DNA from: Actinomycetota bacterium
GTDB taxonomy: Bacteria; Actinomycetota; Acidimicrobiia; Acidimicrobiales; Iamiaceae
Length of the DNA: 64,000 nucleotides
NCBI GenBank assembly: GCA_016185275.1
Contig: JACPNX010000045.1
Span: 1 to 64,000, forward strand
Reading direction: 5' to 3'
The position numbers and the translations under genes are program-made. Below, in pieces: positions 51,735 through 60,631 of the stretch (its first letter is position 1; each line of letters begins with the position of its first letter). The notes below the pieces were generated by a model. That model was not told the DNA's origin and did not search any database. It saw nothing but the letters and a program-made list of their open reading frames with translations.

Positions 51735-53752
51735 GGCAACACCGTCGTGATCCGCGTGCCGCCCCCGACGGGGCTGTCCAGCTCGAGCGGTGCGCCGAGT
51801 GCCGCGAGCCGGTCCGTGACCCCTTGGAGACCGCCGCCGCCGGCGCGGATTGCGCCGCCGCAGCCGTCGTCGGCCACCTCGACTCGCACTCCGGCGTCGA
51901 CGTTGGTCACGCACACGCTGACCACGCAGGCGTTTGCGTGGCGGGCGGCGTTGGTGAGCGCCTCACTGACGAGGAAGTAGGTCGTCGTCTCGATCTCGCG
52001 GGGCAGCCGGTCGTCCAGCAGCACGGATAGTTTGACGGGCACCGGGGATCGATCGGCGAGCGTCTCGAGCGCCACTGCGAGCCCTTGCTCGGTGAGCACC
52101 GCGGGGTGCACCCCGCGTGCGAGCTCCCGCAGCTCCGAGGTCGCGTCGAGCAGCTGAGTACGCACCTCGTGGACGCGCGCGGCCAGTGCCGGGTCTGCGG
52201 CCGCCCGCTCGGCGAGGACACCGAGTTCGAGGCCGAGCGTCACGAGCCGCTGTTGGGCGCCGTCGTGCAGGTCCCGTTCGATCCGGCGTCTCGCCGCGTC
52301 CTCCGCCGTGACGATGCGGCGCGCCGCGGCCTGAAGCTGCTCGGCCTGGCGCTGTTGGGCGATGACCAGAGCGGTCTGGGCCACAAGATCCGACAGCAGC
52401 CGATCCTCGCCGATCGTGAGTGACTCGCCCGCCGCCTTGCGCAGCGCGAGCGCACCGAGGACCGATCCATGGTGGGCCAGCGGCCGGACGTGCCATTGCG
52501 CCCGGAACAGCTCCGCCAGCGAGCGGGCTTCGTCGTCCACCGCGGTGGGCCAGGCTGCCGCTGGAACGAGCCGGTTGTCGGTGCCAACCCACACGACGAC
52601 CTCGCGCGCGCCAACAGCGTTCGCGACCGTCCTCGCGACACCGGTCAGCAGCTCCTCCGGCGCGCCATCGATGCCAGCGGTGAGCTGCGCCAGTGCCTCG
52701 TACGCCGTGGTCCGGTGGCCATACACGATGCGGTCGGCGACCCGCTGGGCACGCCGCCGCACCGGCTCGGCGACCACCGCCACCACCGCGGTCGTCACCA
52801 ACCACAGCACGCCGCGACCTGCGGGCACGAGGGCGCCGACGCCAAGCACGACCGCGACGTACCCGGCGGTGATGATGAGCGCCATCGCGCCGATCACGAT
52901 CGTCTTGTTGATGACCGGGTCGATGTCGTACAGGCGGTGCTTCAGGATCGCGACCCCCGCCGCTATCGGGACCAGCGGGAGGGCGAGCAGGCCCGGTGCT
53001 GGGCTGCCGACGACGATCAGGCCACCGACCAGGAGTGCGAGGTCGACGACCACCGCGTACACCAGCCAGCGCATCTGGCGCAGCTCGTCGCCCCGCGCCC
53101 GTCGGATGCGAACGACTATCGCCGCCGTCCACAGCACCTGGAAGGCGACGAAGCTGACGCGTGCGCCATCCCAGACACTCTGCGCGTCAGCTGCTCCCGG
53201 CACGTCCAGCGGATAGGGCGCAATGACGCCGGTGTGCGCGTAGCTGACCGGCCACAGCGCCGATAGGAGCGAGAGCCCGAATCCGAAGGCGAGCATCCCT
53301 CCCACGGCGACACTCCATCGTCGCGACAGCAGCCGGCCGTCAGGGAAGGCCATCAGCGTCCCGCCCGCGAGCGCGACCGCAAGAGGCAGCGGCCACACAC
53401 CGAACCACCCGATCCAGGTGGCGCCGGGCAGTGGATCAGCATGTGAGCCGTACTGGCGGCCGAAGAACATCACCGCGTGTACGACCCCGACGACGACGAA
53501 CAGCAACCCCTCCCGATGACCCGGTCGCATCCGGACGACGTAGAGCCCAACCGCGGTGAACGACAACGCCAGCAGGCCGTTGTGTGCGTTGCCGAGACGG
53601 AAGCCGAGCAACCACCCCGAGGCCACGACACCGGCGACCACAAGCGCGACCGCGCCGACGGCCGCTTCCCTCGCTGCCGACGGGGCCTCGTCGTGCGCGT
53701 CTTCCCTCACGGTCACCACCGAATGGTCCCAAACCCCGGGTGCGTCCCGCAT
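51725..53752 (-). CDS. Membrane sensor histidine kinase (HisKA_3 / NarX-like)
   Basis: The protein has about 675 residues. The N-terminal half holds about eight to ten membrane helices, followed by a GAF-like region and the kinase core with RRIERDLHDGAQQRLVTLGLELG (phosphorylated His in DLHDG) and an ATP-binding end with VSEALTNAARHA, VEVADDGCGG and GGGGLQGVTDRLAALG. It pairs with the overlapping NarL-type regulator. The start is uncertain: ATG 53752 or a GTG near 53716. The upstream gap is shared with a divergent membrane protein gene. Confidence 0.9.
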   Translation of the reverse strand: MRDAPGVWDHSVVTVREDAHDEAPSAAREAAVGAVALVVAGVVASGWLLGFRLGNAHNGLLALSFTAVGLYVVRMRPGHREGLLFVVVGVVHAVMFFGRQYGSHADPLPGATWIGWFGVWPLPLAVALAGGTLMAFPDGRLLSRRWSVAVGGMLAFGFGLSLLSALWPVSYAHTGVIAPYPLDVPGAADAQSVWDGARVSFVAFQVLWTAAIVVRIRRARGDELRQMRWLVYAVVVDLALLVGGLIVVGSPAPGLLALPLVPIAAGVAILKHRLYDIDPVINKTIVIGAMALIITAGYVAVVLGVGALVPAGRGVLWLVTTAVVAVVAEPVRRRAQRVADRIVYGHRTTAYEALAQLTAGIDGAPEELLTGVARTVANAVGAREVVVWVGTDNRLVPAAAWPTAVDDEARSLAELFRAQWHVRPLAHHGSVLGALALRKAAGESLTIGEDRLLSDLVAQTALVIAQQRQAEQLQAAARRIVTAEDAARRRIERDLHDGAQQRLVTLGLELGVLAERAAADPALAARVHEVRTQLLDATSELRELARGVHPAVLTEQGLAVALETLADRSPVPVKLSVLLDDRLPREIETTTYFLVSEALTNAARHANACVVSVCVTNVDAGVRVEVADDGCGGAIRAGGGGLQGVTDRLAALGAPLELDSPVGGGTRITTVLPCA

Positions 53753-53853
53753 GAGGGTTCTCCCTGAGAAGGAACAGGGCCAGCCCGGCTGCGCGGCGAC
53801 CGTCGCCGAGCGCAAGGTGAGGCGACTTGCTCACGCGACACCAAGGAGACCCA

Positions 53854-54513
53854 ATGACCATCACGGTGCAAAGTCGGCCAAGCGCGGCGGCGCGTAGGAG
53901 TGGCCTCGAGCGCCTTGCTGGACCGTTGCTTGTGCTCGGCGGCATCGCCTTCTCCATCGGAGGCGCCACCCACCCCCGCGACAACGGAACAGGCAATAAG
54001 GTCCAACAGCTTCACGACATGCTCGTCAAGCCGGCCTGGTATCCGTCGCATGCCGTGATGGTCGCGGCGATGGCGCTCTTCGCCGCCGCGATCTTCGCCC
54101 TTCGACAGCGCCCCGGCTTGACGCCAGGCATCGAACGCACCCTCAAGTGGGTCTTCGTGATCGCGTCCGTCGCCACGATCGCCATGGTCACGCATCTCTT
54201 CGCCGCGCTCGACGCCGAATCGCTGGCCGGAGGAAAGCCGTCGCTCGTGTCTCGAGTGCAGACCGTCAACGAGACGGTCTTCGACGCGGCATGGGGTGTG
54301 GCCCTCGCGACCCTCGCCGTTGTCGGGGGACTGACGCGCACCGTCGGCAACCGGATCACCATCCCGTTCGGTGTAGTCGGCGGTCTGGCGTTCGCGCTCG
54401 CGTCGGCGACGATCGCCTACACCGACACCTTCGACCCGCTCTTCCAGGTCGGATCGCTGCTCTCCCTGTGGGCGATCCTCGTCGGCGTCACCGCCATCAG
54501 AGGGCGTCGCTGA
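53854..54513 (+). CDS. Integral membrane protein of unknown function
   Basis: The 219-residue protein has about six hydrophobic segments (LAGPLLVLGGIAFSIGGATH, AVMVAAMALFAAAIFAL, WVFVIASVATIAMVTHLFAAL, WGVALATLAVVGGLT, IPFGVVGGLAFALASATIAY, LLSLWAILVGVTAI). The HPRDNGTGNKVQQLHDMLVKPAWYPSH loop lies between the first two. ATG 53854 is preceded by CAAGGAGACCC. It is divergent from the two-component pair and may be regulated by it. I do not recognise the family. Confidence 0.75.
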   Translation: MTITVQSRPSAAARRSGLERLAGPLLVLGGIAFSIGGATHPRDNGTGNKVQQLHDMLVKPAWYPSHAVMVAAMALFAAAIFALRQRPGLTPGIERTLKWVFVIASVATIAMVTHLFAALDAESLAGGKPSLVSRVQTVNETVFDAAWGVALATLAVVGGLTRTVGNRITIPFGVVGGLAFALASATIAYTDTFDPLFQVGSLLSLWAILVGVTAIRGRR

Positions 54514-54704
54514 GTCCGGGGAGACGGCCAACGCAGCCCGCCACCGCGACGAGATCGCAGGCGACGAGCGTGCTACCAGCGTCATCCTTAGCACCCGAGC
54601 GATCATCGGTCACCCGAAGTAGCGCGATAGGTCGACGGCTCGGGTGAGACCGGCGGTGCTACGTATTCCGCAGCCGCGTAGCGCGAAGCGGGAGGACGGG
54701 GACT

Positions 54705-55193
54705 GTGTCGAACGACTGTTTCATCTGTCGGAAGCAAGCGAGCGGCGACGCCCTCGGCGCCGGGGTGATCTACGAGGACGACCTCGTGTTCGCGAGTCAT
54801 GGTGTCCCGTCCAACGGTGCCGCCGACGCTTACCTCGGCTACGCCTTCGTTGAGACCAAGAGGCACGTCCCGGGCCTTGGCGAGCTCACCCGCGACGAAG
54901 CTTCAGCGATCGGAGAGCTTGTCAACGATGTCGCGGCCGGTTTTCGGTCGTCGGAAGGTGCCGAGCACGTGTATGCCCACGTCTATGGCGATGGGGTCCC
55001 TCACCTACACGTTCACCTGCAGGCGCGCTATCCCGGAACGCCTCGGGAGTACTGGGCAGCGCGAACTGCCGATAGGGCGATTGCAGTGAGCCTCGGGAAC
55101 TGGCCCGACGCACCTCGGGGCGACGCGTCAACGGTGCGAGCCCTCACGAAGCGTCTCGCGGCAGCCGTCGAACTGCGACGCAGATTCGGCTAG
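54705..55193 (+). CDS. HIT family protein
   Basis: The 162-residue histidine-triad nucleotide-binding protein has an N-terminal FICRKQASGD motif, VETKRHVPGLGELTRDEASAIGELVND, and the triad VPHLHVHLQARYPGTPREYW. HIT proteins hydrolyse dinucleoside polyphosphates or nucleotide monophosphate adducts. The triad reads HxHxHxQ rather than HxHxHxH, which is common in the FHIT/GalT side of the family. GTG 54705 follows GGAGGA. It is a stand-alone gene. Confidence 0.88.
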   Translation: MSNDCFICRKQASGDALGAGVIYEDDLVFASHGVPSNGAADAYLGYAFVETKRHVPGLGELTRDEASAIGELVNDVAAGFRSSEGAEHVYAHVYGDGVPHLHVHLQARYPGTPREYWAARTADRAIAVSLGNWPDAPRGDASTVRALTKRLAAAVELRRRFG

Positions 55194-56057
55194 CTCCCGG
55201 CGGGTCCCCGACCCGAACGACGGCTCCGCGTTCGAGGGCCACGCAACAGATCGCGGCTGGGTTCGCGGAAGTTGCCTGCCCCTGACCGGCACTTGGAGGA
55301 TGTCGTCGGCGCTCGTCGGCGCTGTCGTTAGGAGACGCTCCGGCCAACCGCGCGATTGGCGCCGACGACCATCTCTGTCCCGTGTGTGCGCGGATAGGGG
55401 CGGCTTCGGCCGTTGAGCAGCTTCCGACAGCGAAGAGGTCCCAGGTGTCGTCCAGGCCTTTGAGGTCGTCGTGCACCCCTGGGCTCGAAGTCGAACCCCG
55501 TCCGAGTCTGCATGAATGCGGCGGCGATACGCGAGTGTGATCAATGCGCGACGGCGCTTTCACCGATCCGACGGAGTTCTTCGAGTATCGCTCGGGCCAT
55601 GGGCGGCAGTGCCCGCCCCTTGAGCGTCACCATCACGATGGGTGCAGGTGCGAGCAGTGCGGTCTCATCGTCGGGTGGGCTTGCCCCAGCTTGGCGGACA
55701 CAGGCCGCCGCCGCCGCCGGCCAGCGCGGCGATGACCGTTCGGTGCGCCTGTTCGGCCGGTGAGCGCAGCCGCACGGATCGCCGATTCTGACCACTACGA
55801 ATCGGCGTCTCCACCGCGTGCTTGCGCGAGTTGCTGCGCCCTACCGGCACCTGAGCGACGCTCGCGACGACGCAACGCGCACGTCCTGGGGCGCGTATTC
55901 GGTGCGCGGGTCCGAGGTGTCGAGCGAGCCCGGCGGATCCGTTCTGAGGTCCCATGGCCACCGGCCGCCCTGACTGTCGCACCGCCCGCCGGTGGGTCCC
56001 GGGCACCTCCACAACCCGTCACCCTGGTGCACCCGAACACGCTCCAAATTGCGTCCG
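55194..56057. other. About 860 bp without a convincing gene
   Basis: No open frame here shows a recognisable family over its length. On the minus strand, about 55541-55640 encodes a stretch ending in VTLKGRALPPMARAILEELRRIGE, which resembles a LysR-type C-terminus. A weak LysR-like piece in another frame lies upstream, so this may be the remains of a LysR gene. The rest is featureless. Confidence 0.4.
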
Positions 56058-56666
56058 TCATCTCCGCTGCTGGGCGGTCGTTGCGCTGGCGGTGAGCAGC
56101 ATGTCGGCGGCGAGGTTCCAGCGGCGGTTGCGGGAAGCGACCGAGGTGCCGAGCCATCCGGCGGTCTCCTGGAGGGCGAGTCCTTGGCAGGTCGCGAGGA
56201 GGACATGGGCGATGTCGCCGGCGTTGCCGTGAAGTCGACCCTGTTCGATGGCGCGCCGGACGCGCCCGGTGACGGCCTCCCGGGTGGCGTTCCCGGTGGC
56301 GCTCTCGGCGGGTCCGGGTGCGAAGTCGTCGTAGGGGCGGGCATACATCACGCTGATGAGAGACGGGTTGGCCCGAGCGAACTCGCGGAACGCTCGCATC
56401 AGGGCTCGCAGGTCGGCGATCGGGTCGTCGGTGGCGTCGGCGGTGTCGAGGTGGTCGCGAAGTCGGCGGAAGCCGTCGTAGAAGATCTCCCGAATCAGCC
56501 CGGCCTTATCGCCGAAGAGCTCGTAGATCGCCGCGATCGACGTTCCCGCGTCGGCCGCGACTCGGCGAGCGGCGATGGACTCGATGCCGTCGGCGGCCAG
56601 GCTGGTTCGGGCCACTTCGAGGATGTGGTCGCGGAGCTGGGGCGTGCGCTGCTTGACGCGCGGCAT
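56058..56666 (-). CDS. TetR-family transcriptional regulator
   Basis: The 202-residue protein has an N-terminal HTH (RDHILEVARTSLAADGIESIAARRVAADAGTSIAAIYELFGDKAGLI) and a C-terminal domain of the TetR_C/WHG type (LRALMRAFREFARANPSLISVMYARPYDDF). It follows the crotonase gene by 12 bp on the same strand, so the two are probably one operon and the regulator may control its own expression through a site upstream of the crotonase. Confidence 0.88.
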   Translation of the reverse strand: MPRVKQRTPQLRDHILEVARTSLAADGIESIAARRVAADAGTSIAAIYELFGDKAGLIREIFYDGFRRLRDHLDTADATDDPIADLRALMRAFREFARANPSLISVMYARPYDDFAPGPAESATGNATREAVTGRVRRAIEQGRLHGNAGDIAHVLLATCQGLALQETAGWLGTSVASRNRRWNLAADMLLTASATTAQQRR

Positions 56667-56678
56667 CCGAAGACGCTG

Positions 56679-57389
56679 CTACTGCGGCCGGTAGCTGTCG
56701 AACTCGTCGGCGATGCGCCGGCGGACGTCGTCCAGCATCGACTCACGCAGCCGTCGTTTCGTCGCCGCATGGCGGTGACGGTCGAGCTTGCTCGCAGCTG
56801 TGGCGGCGTCACGAGCGACCGCCGGTAGATCCGGGGCGGGGACCACACGATCGAGAAACCCGGCGGCCACGGCATCGGCGGTCGTGAACGGCTCGGAGAG
56901 CGTGACAGCTCGCTGGAACGCCGACGGCGTCAGGCGCGCTCGCAAGATGGCGATCGCGGCGTACGGGACAGTGAGGCCGATGGCGACCTCGTTGGCCGCG
57001 AACCGGAACTCGCCGGCGGCACCGACACGGTGGTCGGCCGAGCACAGCAGGAACGCGCCCATGGCGATCGCGTGCCCGGTGCACGCTGCGATCACCGGCT
57101 GGGGGAACCCGAGCACCCGCGCAGCAAGCTCGAACCCGGCGCGCACCATCGTGGCGCTGCCGAAGGCGCCACCCCGCAGGGCGGCGAGGTCGAACCCGGC
57201 AGAGAACACGCCCTCGCGACCGGTGAGCACGACGACGGCGTCATCGGCCTGCGCCCGATCGAGCGCATCGTTGATGGCGCCGATCATCGTCAGCGACATC
57301 ACGTTCACCTTTCCGTCGTCAAGCGTGATCGTGCCGATGCCGTCGTCGATGGCGTAGCGAACCGGTGTCGAGGTGACCGTGGACGTCAT
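56679..57389 (-). CDS. Enoyl-CoA hydratase/isomerase family protein (crotonase)
   Basis: The 236-residue crotonase-fold protein has the oxyanion-hole segments REGVFSAGFDLAALRGG and ACTGHAIAMGAFLLCSADHRVGA, plus FTTADAVAAGFLDRVVP. The two Glu residues of the classical hydratase pair are not both evident; the second site reads FAANEVAIGL, so the reaction may be hydratase, isomerase or another crotonase type. ATG 57389 begins MTSTVTSTPVRY. The gene heads an operon with a TetR regulator. Confidence 0.88.
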   Translation of the reverse strand: MTSTVTSTPVRYAIDDGIGTITLDDGKVNVMSLTMIGAINDALDRAQADDAVVVLTGREGVFSAGFDLAALRGGAFGSATMVRAGFELAARVLGFPQPVIAACTGHAIAMGAFLLCSADHRVGAAGEFRFAANEVAIGLTVPYAAIAILRARLTPSAFQRAVTLSEPFTTADAVAAGFLDRVVPAPDLPAVARDAATAASKLDRHRHAATKRRLRESMLDDVRRRIADEFDSYRPQ

Positions 57390-57403
57390 CGCCACAGCCA
57401 ATC

Positions 57404-57416
57404 AGAACAATGTTTC
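57404..57416. promoter_or_regulatory. Candidate TetR operator upstream of the crotonase gene
   Basis: AGAACAATGTTTC contains GAACA and a complementary TGTTTC arm with one mismatch, 15 bp upstream of the crotonase start, in an AT-richer patch. Autoregulation by the downstream TetR is possible. Confidence 0.3.
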
Positions 57417-57849
57417 GAAAGCAACACCGGCACCGTTCGAAGTCCAGGGCGGCGGGGACATCCCTGCGAGGCTCTACGACGAAGCCGAAGCCACACCCCG
57501 AGACCGTCGACGTGGATGGTGGCACGCAACGACGGTGCTGGCCCATCAGCTTCGTCTGGGCCCGCCGCACCGCACCCTACGAACCGCCGCTGCCCAGCCG
57601 GCGGTCGGGGACGCGCTCAGCCGCTCGGCGGAGTGAAGGTCCTGGGATAGGTGGCGGGCGCGCCCTCGCCGACGAGCTGACTCACCGATCGAACCGCGCC
57701 CGCAGGGAACCCGCTTGTCGGCGAGTGGGGTCGCCATGAGACTCGCCCGATGACCGACCGCCGTGACGCTCCGACCGTCGGTGTCACGGCACGGAGCGAC
57801 CGATCGAGGCGGCCGTCGTTGCCTGCCGATCGATTCGGTCCTGATAGCG
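57417..57849. other. About 430 bp without a recognisable gene
   Basis: Short open frames exist on both strands, but none shows a family motif or a convincing start. One minus-strand stretch near 57615-57670 reads VSQLVGEGAPATYPRTFTPPSG before a stop and may be the tail of a lost gene. Confidence 0.35.
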
Positions 57850-58090
57850 CTGCGGTTCGGGCTGCTGTGCACCACGAATGTCGACACGGCGGATGCCATC
57901 CGTGACTACGTGGAGTTCAACGTCGAGGCCGAAGCGTTGGGTTTCACGTCGTCGTTCTTGGTCGAGCATCACTTCAGCGGCGCTGTGCACCGCCGGCGTC
58001 GATTACGTCCTCGTCAACATTGCTGGCGGCCGCGGTCAACTTCGCCGCTTCGCGGCCGAGGTCGCGCCGTCCTCGCAATGGCTCGGGTGA
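57850..58090 (+). pseudogene. Luciferase-like (LLM) monooxygenase with large internal deletion
   Basis: The first part reads LRFGLLCTTNVDTADAIRDY, VEFNVEAEALGFTSSFL and VEHHFSG, the usual N-terminus of an LLM-class flavin monooxygenase. Right after this, in a different frame, comes GVDYVLVNIAGGRGQLRRFAAEV, the usual C-terminus. The roughly 250-300 residues between them are gone, with the junction near 57983. The gene cannot make a working enzyme. Confidence 0.65.
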
Positions 58091-58207
58091 GGCTGACCCC
58101 GCGACCGCCGCACACCGAGCCGGCGATCGGGCACTCGCACCGAGCCGGCCGCCGGACCCTCGAGAGCGCGCTGTAACGATCCGGTGGTGGCGAGGTAGAA
58201 CGGTGGG

Positions 58208-58351
58208 GTGCCGAAGCGCCTCTTGTCATGGCTAACTCGCCGGCGTCCTCTCGGACCGAACGACACGTGCCCGACCTGTGGCCAGCGCATCCTTAGGGAA
58301 GGCCCCAGTGCGAGCCCGCCGTTGATCGGAGGGTCACCGCCGCACGAGTGA
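58208..58351 (+). CDS. Small CxxC (zinc-ribbon-like) peptide, hypothetical
   Basis: A 47-residue frame starts at GTG 58208, 6 nt after TAGAAC. It begins with basic residues (PKRLLSWLTRRRPLGPND), then has TCPTCGQRILREG with one CxxC pair and a Pro/Ser-rich end. The promoter-to-start spacing is like other leaderless genes here. Only half of a zinc-ribbon is present, so it may be a fragment or a metal-binding dimer. Weak evidence. Confidence 0.35.
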   Translation: MPKRLLSWLTRRRPLGPNDTCPTCGQRILREGPSASPPLIGGSPPHE

Positions 58352-58512
58352 AGGGCGCCGCGGGCGACGAGCTCGGTGGCTGCGTCGCGATCAACGGTGC
58401 CCGGCACCAAACCCTCTTTTCGAGCACGGCGACGAGCTGTTCGACGCTCGGAGCACCCTCGATGCCGTCGGTGGTGGGGAACAGCCAGCAGGAGATCGAT
58501 CCGACAGGCGTT

Positions 58513-58916
58513 CTACTGGTGGAGCGTCAGTCCGGGGGTGTTCGAGAAGACGTTGTCGGCGGTGAGGAGTGGCACGCCGATGTGAAGCGCCGTGGCTGCG
58601 ATCCACAGGTCGTTGGCGTGGGCTCGATCATGGGGTGGGTGACCCGCTTCACGACAGGCGAATCGGAGCTCGGCGAGGGTCGAGAGGAAACGATCGCTGA
58701 CGGGGATGACGGTGGTTGCTTGGATCGACTGGTCGAGGCGGTTGCGGCGCGCCTCGCCCCATCCGGCCACGAGAGCGCCGTATCGGAGCTCGCTCACCGT
58801 GACTGCAGCCAGGAAGATCTGGTGTCCGGCCATCAAGCCGATTGCGCCTCGAACCGCGGCCGCGGACGACGGCTGAGCGACGCGCTGAACACGCCAGTGT
58901 CGACGACGACCTTCAC
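58513..58916 (-). pseudogene. vapC: VapC-type PIN-domain toxin with a frameshift
   Basis: GTG 58916 overlaps the antitoxin stop (GTGA) and begins KVVVDTGVFSASLSRRPRPRFEA before a premature TGA. In another frame the protein resumes with AIGLMAGHQIFLAAVTVSELRYGAL, HANDLWIAATALHIGVPLLTADNVF. The PIN acids (Asp in VVVDTG, Glu in SELRYG, Asp in ANDLW) are all present but split by a frameshift near 58850-58870. The toxin is probably inactive unless this is a sequencing error. Confidence 0.7.
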
Positions 58917-59098
58917 GAATCGAGCGCAGCGGCGAAGGCCTCGTCCTCGTCCTCGGAGAGCTCCTCGATCAGCAGCGCGTCGATAGAAGCCAGAACCGGA
59001 CCGGACGCGAGCTGCTCATCGGTCAGATCGCTCGGCAACAGCGCGGTGCCCTGCGGGGTGTGGTGCTGGCCGTCGGCGGCGTCGCTCACGCCGACCAT
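58913..59098 (-). CDS. VapB-like antitoxin
   Basis: The 61-residue acidic protein contains LPSDLTDEQLASGPVLASIDALLIEELSEDEDEAFAAALDS. It lies directly upstream of the vapC gene with a 4-bp overlap, the standard antitoxin-toxin order. No strong DNA-binding motif is visible, but the acidic C-terminus is typical of the toxin-neutralising part of such antitoxins. Start ATG 59098. It would be an orphan antitoxin if the toxin is truly broken. Confidence 0.6.
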   Translation of the reverse strand: MVGVSDAADGQHHTPQGTALLPSDLTDEQLASGPVLASIDALLIEELSEDEDEAFAAALDS

Positions 59099-59115
59099 CG
59101 TACGCCCGAGCTGTG

Positions 59116-59255
59116 TCAGCCACCGGCGACGAAAGCGACGACGACGTAGGCGGCGTGGCGATCGAAGTTCTGGCGGCGCCGGTCGTAGATCGTCGTCGTG
59201 CGCGGGTCTGCGTGTCGGGCGGCGAGTTGCACATCCCGTAGCGCGAAGTAGGGGT
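59116..59255 (-). pseudogene. C-terminal remnant of a tyrosine recombinase/integrase
   Basis: The minus strand encodes LRDVQLAARHADPRTTTIYD followed by RRRQNFDRHAAYVVVAFVAGG and a stop. That is the C-terminal end of a phage/XerD-type integrase with the His (ARHADP) and the catalytic Tyr (TTTIYD). The rest of the gene is absent; the fragment joins the downstream end of the DHFR-like gene. Confidence 0.65.
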
Positions 59256-59261
59256 CGACGC

Positions 59262-59822
59262 TCAGCTCGCAGTGCGGTAGCGCAGGTAGGCGACACCGTT
59301 GCTGAACCGGCGTTCGTCTAACAGCTCGAGCTCGGCACGGATGTCGCGGGGCAGCGCCAGCTTGCCTCCACCGACGAGCACGGGACAGATGAACAGGTGA
59401 CACTCATCGACCAGCCCGCCCTTGAACGCGTGCGCCGCGAGGTTCGCGCCGCCGACGGTCAGATCGCCGGTGGCCGACCGCTTCATGTCCCGCACTGAGT
59501 CCGGGTCGAAGCTGCGCTCGAGCCGACTCCTGGCCGTCGACACAGCCCGCAGGGTCGTCGAGTACACGACCTTCTCCGCCGCCTGCCAGACCTTCGCGAA
59601 GTCGGCCATGGGCTCCGACTGCGCGGCCAGGGTGGCGTCGGTCTCCCAGACGGCCATCGTCTCGTACATTCGCCGCCCGTAGAGGCAAGTGCCGACAGGG
59701 CGCACGAGATCGGTGATGAACACGAACACCTCCTCGTCGGGCGCGGTCCAGTCGAAACTGCCGCGCGCGTCCTCGATGAAGCCGTCGAGAGACACGTTGG
59801 CTATGTAGATGAGCTTGGCCAT
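59262..59822 (-). CDS. Dihydrofolate reductase-like (RibD C-terminal) protein
   Basis: The 186-residue protein of the bifunctional deaminase-reductase C-terminal fold has MAKLIYIANVSLDGFIED, FDWTAPDEEV, YGRRMYETMAVWE, KVVYSTTL and TVGGANLAAHAFKGGLVDE, CPVLVGGGKLALP. These match the YyaP/YwjB group of unknown substrate. It uses NADPH in related enzymes. Complete in length. Its 3' end abuts an integrase remnant. Confidence 0.88.
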   Translation of the reverse strand: MAKLIYIANVSLDGFIEDARGSFDWTAPDEEVFVFITDLVRPVGTCLYGRRMYETMAVWETDATLAAQSEPMADFAKVWQAAEKVVYSTTLRAVSTARSRLERSFDPDSVRDMKRSATGDLTVGGANLAAHAFKGGLVDECHLFICPVLVGGGKLALPRDIRAELELLDERRFSNGVAYLRYRTAS

Positions 59823-60057
59823 GTCTTTCTTTACACCGGGCCGCCGAAGAGGGGGCGCCCGTACCCATCGAGGGGTGCTCCGCCACGATCTCGATACCAG
59901 GCATCGTCGTCCCCCTCCCTACCGGATGCATCCAGCGCTGTCGAGCACCGTCGCCGTCGCTCGGCAGCCGGACCACGAGCCGGCGTTACGGGACGGTCTC
60001 AGCCGCTTGAGCAGGGGCGATCCCGAACAGTCGCGGTGACCTGCTGGAATCTGCTAT

Positions 60058-60366
60058 GTGAACGATCGGAGCAGCCGCGTCGTATCGGCCGTCGCGTGCG
60101 TGGCCGCTGCGGTCGTGTTCTTCTACGGCGCCGCCATGCTTCTCGACAGTCGACCCGTCGGCTCCAAGGACTGGCCGGTCTACTGCGGGAACGCCTTCAG
60201 CGACGGTCCCGACTCCGACGACGCCGAACTGATCTGCGGCCTCCGCAAATCTCTGGGACGGGTGATTGGCGGGGGTTCCGTGGTCGTCGCCTCGCTTGTT
60301 CTCGTCGCTGATGGTTGGCGCCGACACCGACGGTCGCGGCGCGCGGTCTCTCAGAGCCCACCTTGA
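60058..60366 (+). CDS. Small membrane protein, hypothetical
   Basis: A 102-residue frame starts at GTG 60058. It has two hydrophobic segments (VVSAVACVAAAVVFFYGAAMLL and RVIGGGSVVVASLVLVADGW) separated by a loop with two cysteines (DWPVYCGNAFSDGPDSDDAELICGLRKS) that could form a disulfide outside the cell. TGGAAT lies 7 nt upstream as a possible -10 box. I do not recognise the family. Confidence 0.55.
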   Translation: MNDRSSRVVSAVACVAAAVVFFYGAAMLLDSRPVGSKDWPVYCGNAFSDGPDSDDAELICGLRKSLGRVIGGGSVVVASLVLVADGWRRHRRSRRAVSQSPP

Positions 60367-60510
60367 CGTTCTCCCGATCGAACGCCCACCGCTGCGCAAC
60401 CAGGACGCCCCAATGTGCCGGTAGAGGCGCAGCAACTCCCGCGAGCACGAGTTCCTGCACGCCTGCTTGACGACGTACCGATTCGGCGGTGAGGGTCACT
60501 CGCCGGTCAG

Positions 60511-60590
60511 CGGTCCGAGGCGTTGCTCGCCGACATCGTCGCCGAGCAGCACATCGAACGTGGCCAGCTCACCATCCACGCGGGTCCTGT
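60511..60590 (+). pseudogene. Transposase (DDE/IS3-type) fragment
   Basis: About 26 residues (RSEALLADIVAEQ, HIERGQLTIHAG) resemble the DDE-domain stretch GIAPGQLTIHADRGS of IS3/IS481-like transposases. No ends or remaining frame were found. A scrap of an old insertion sequence at most. Confidence 0.35.
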
Positions 60591-60631
60591 CGAACGCGCC
60601 CCGTGCGATGTCGTGACGAGACGGCGACCTC

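Noticed and set aside
55541..55800. LysR-type regulator gene
   Set aside because: Only a C-terminal-like tail and a weak out-of-frame piece are visible; no HTH was found, so I list the area as without a convincing gene.
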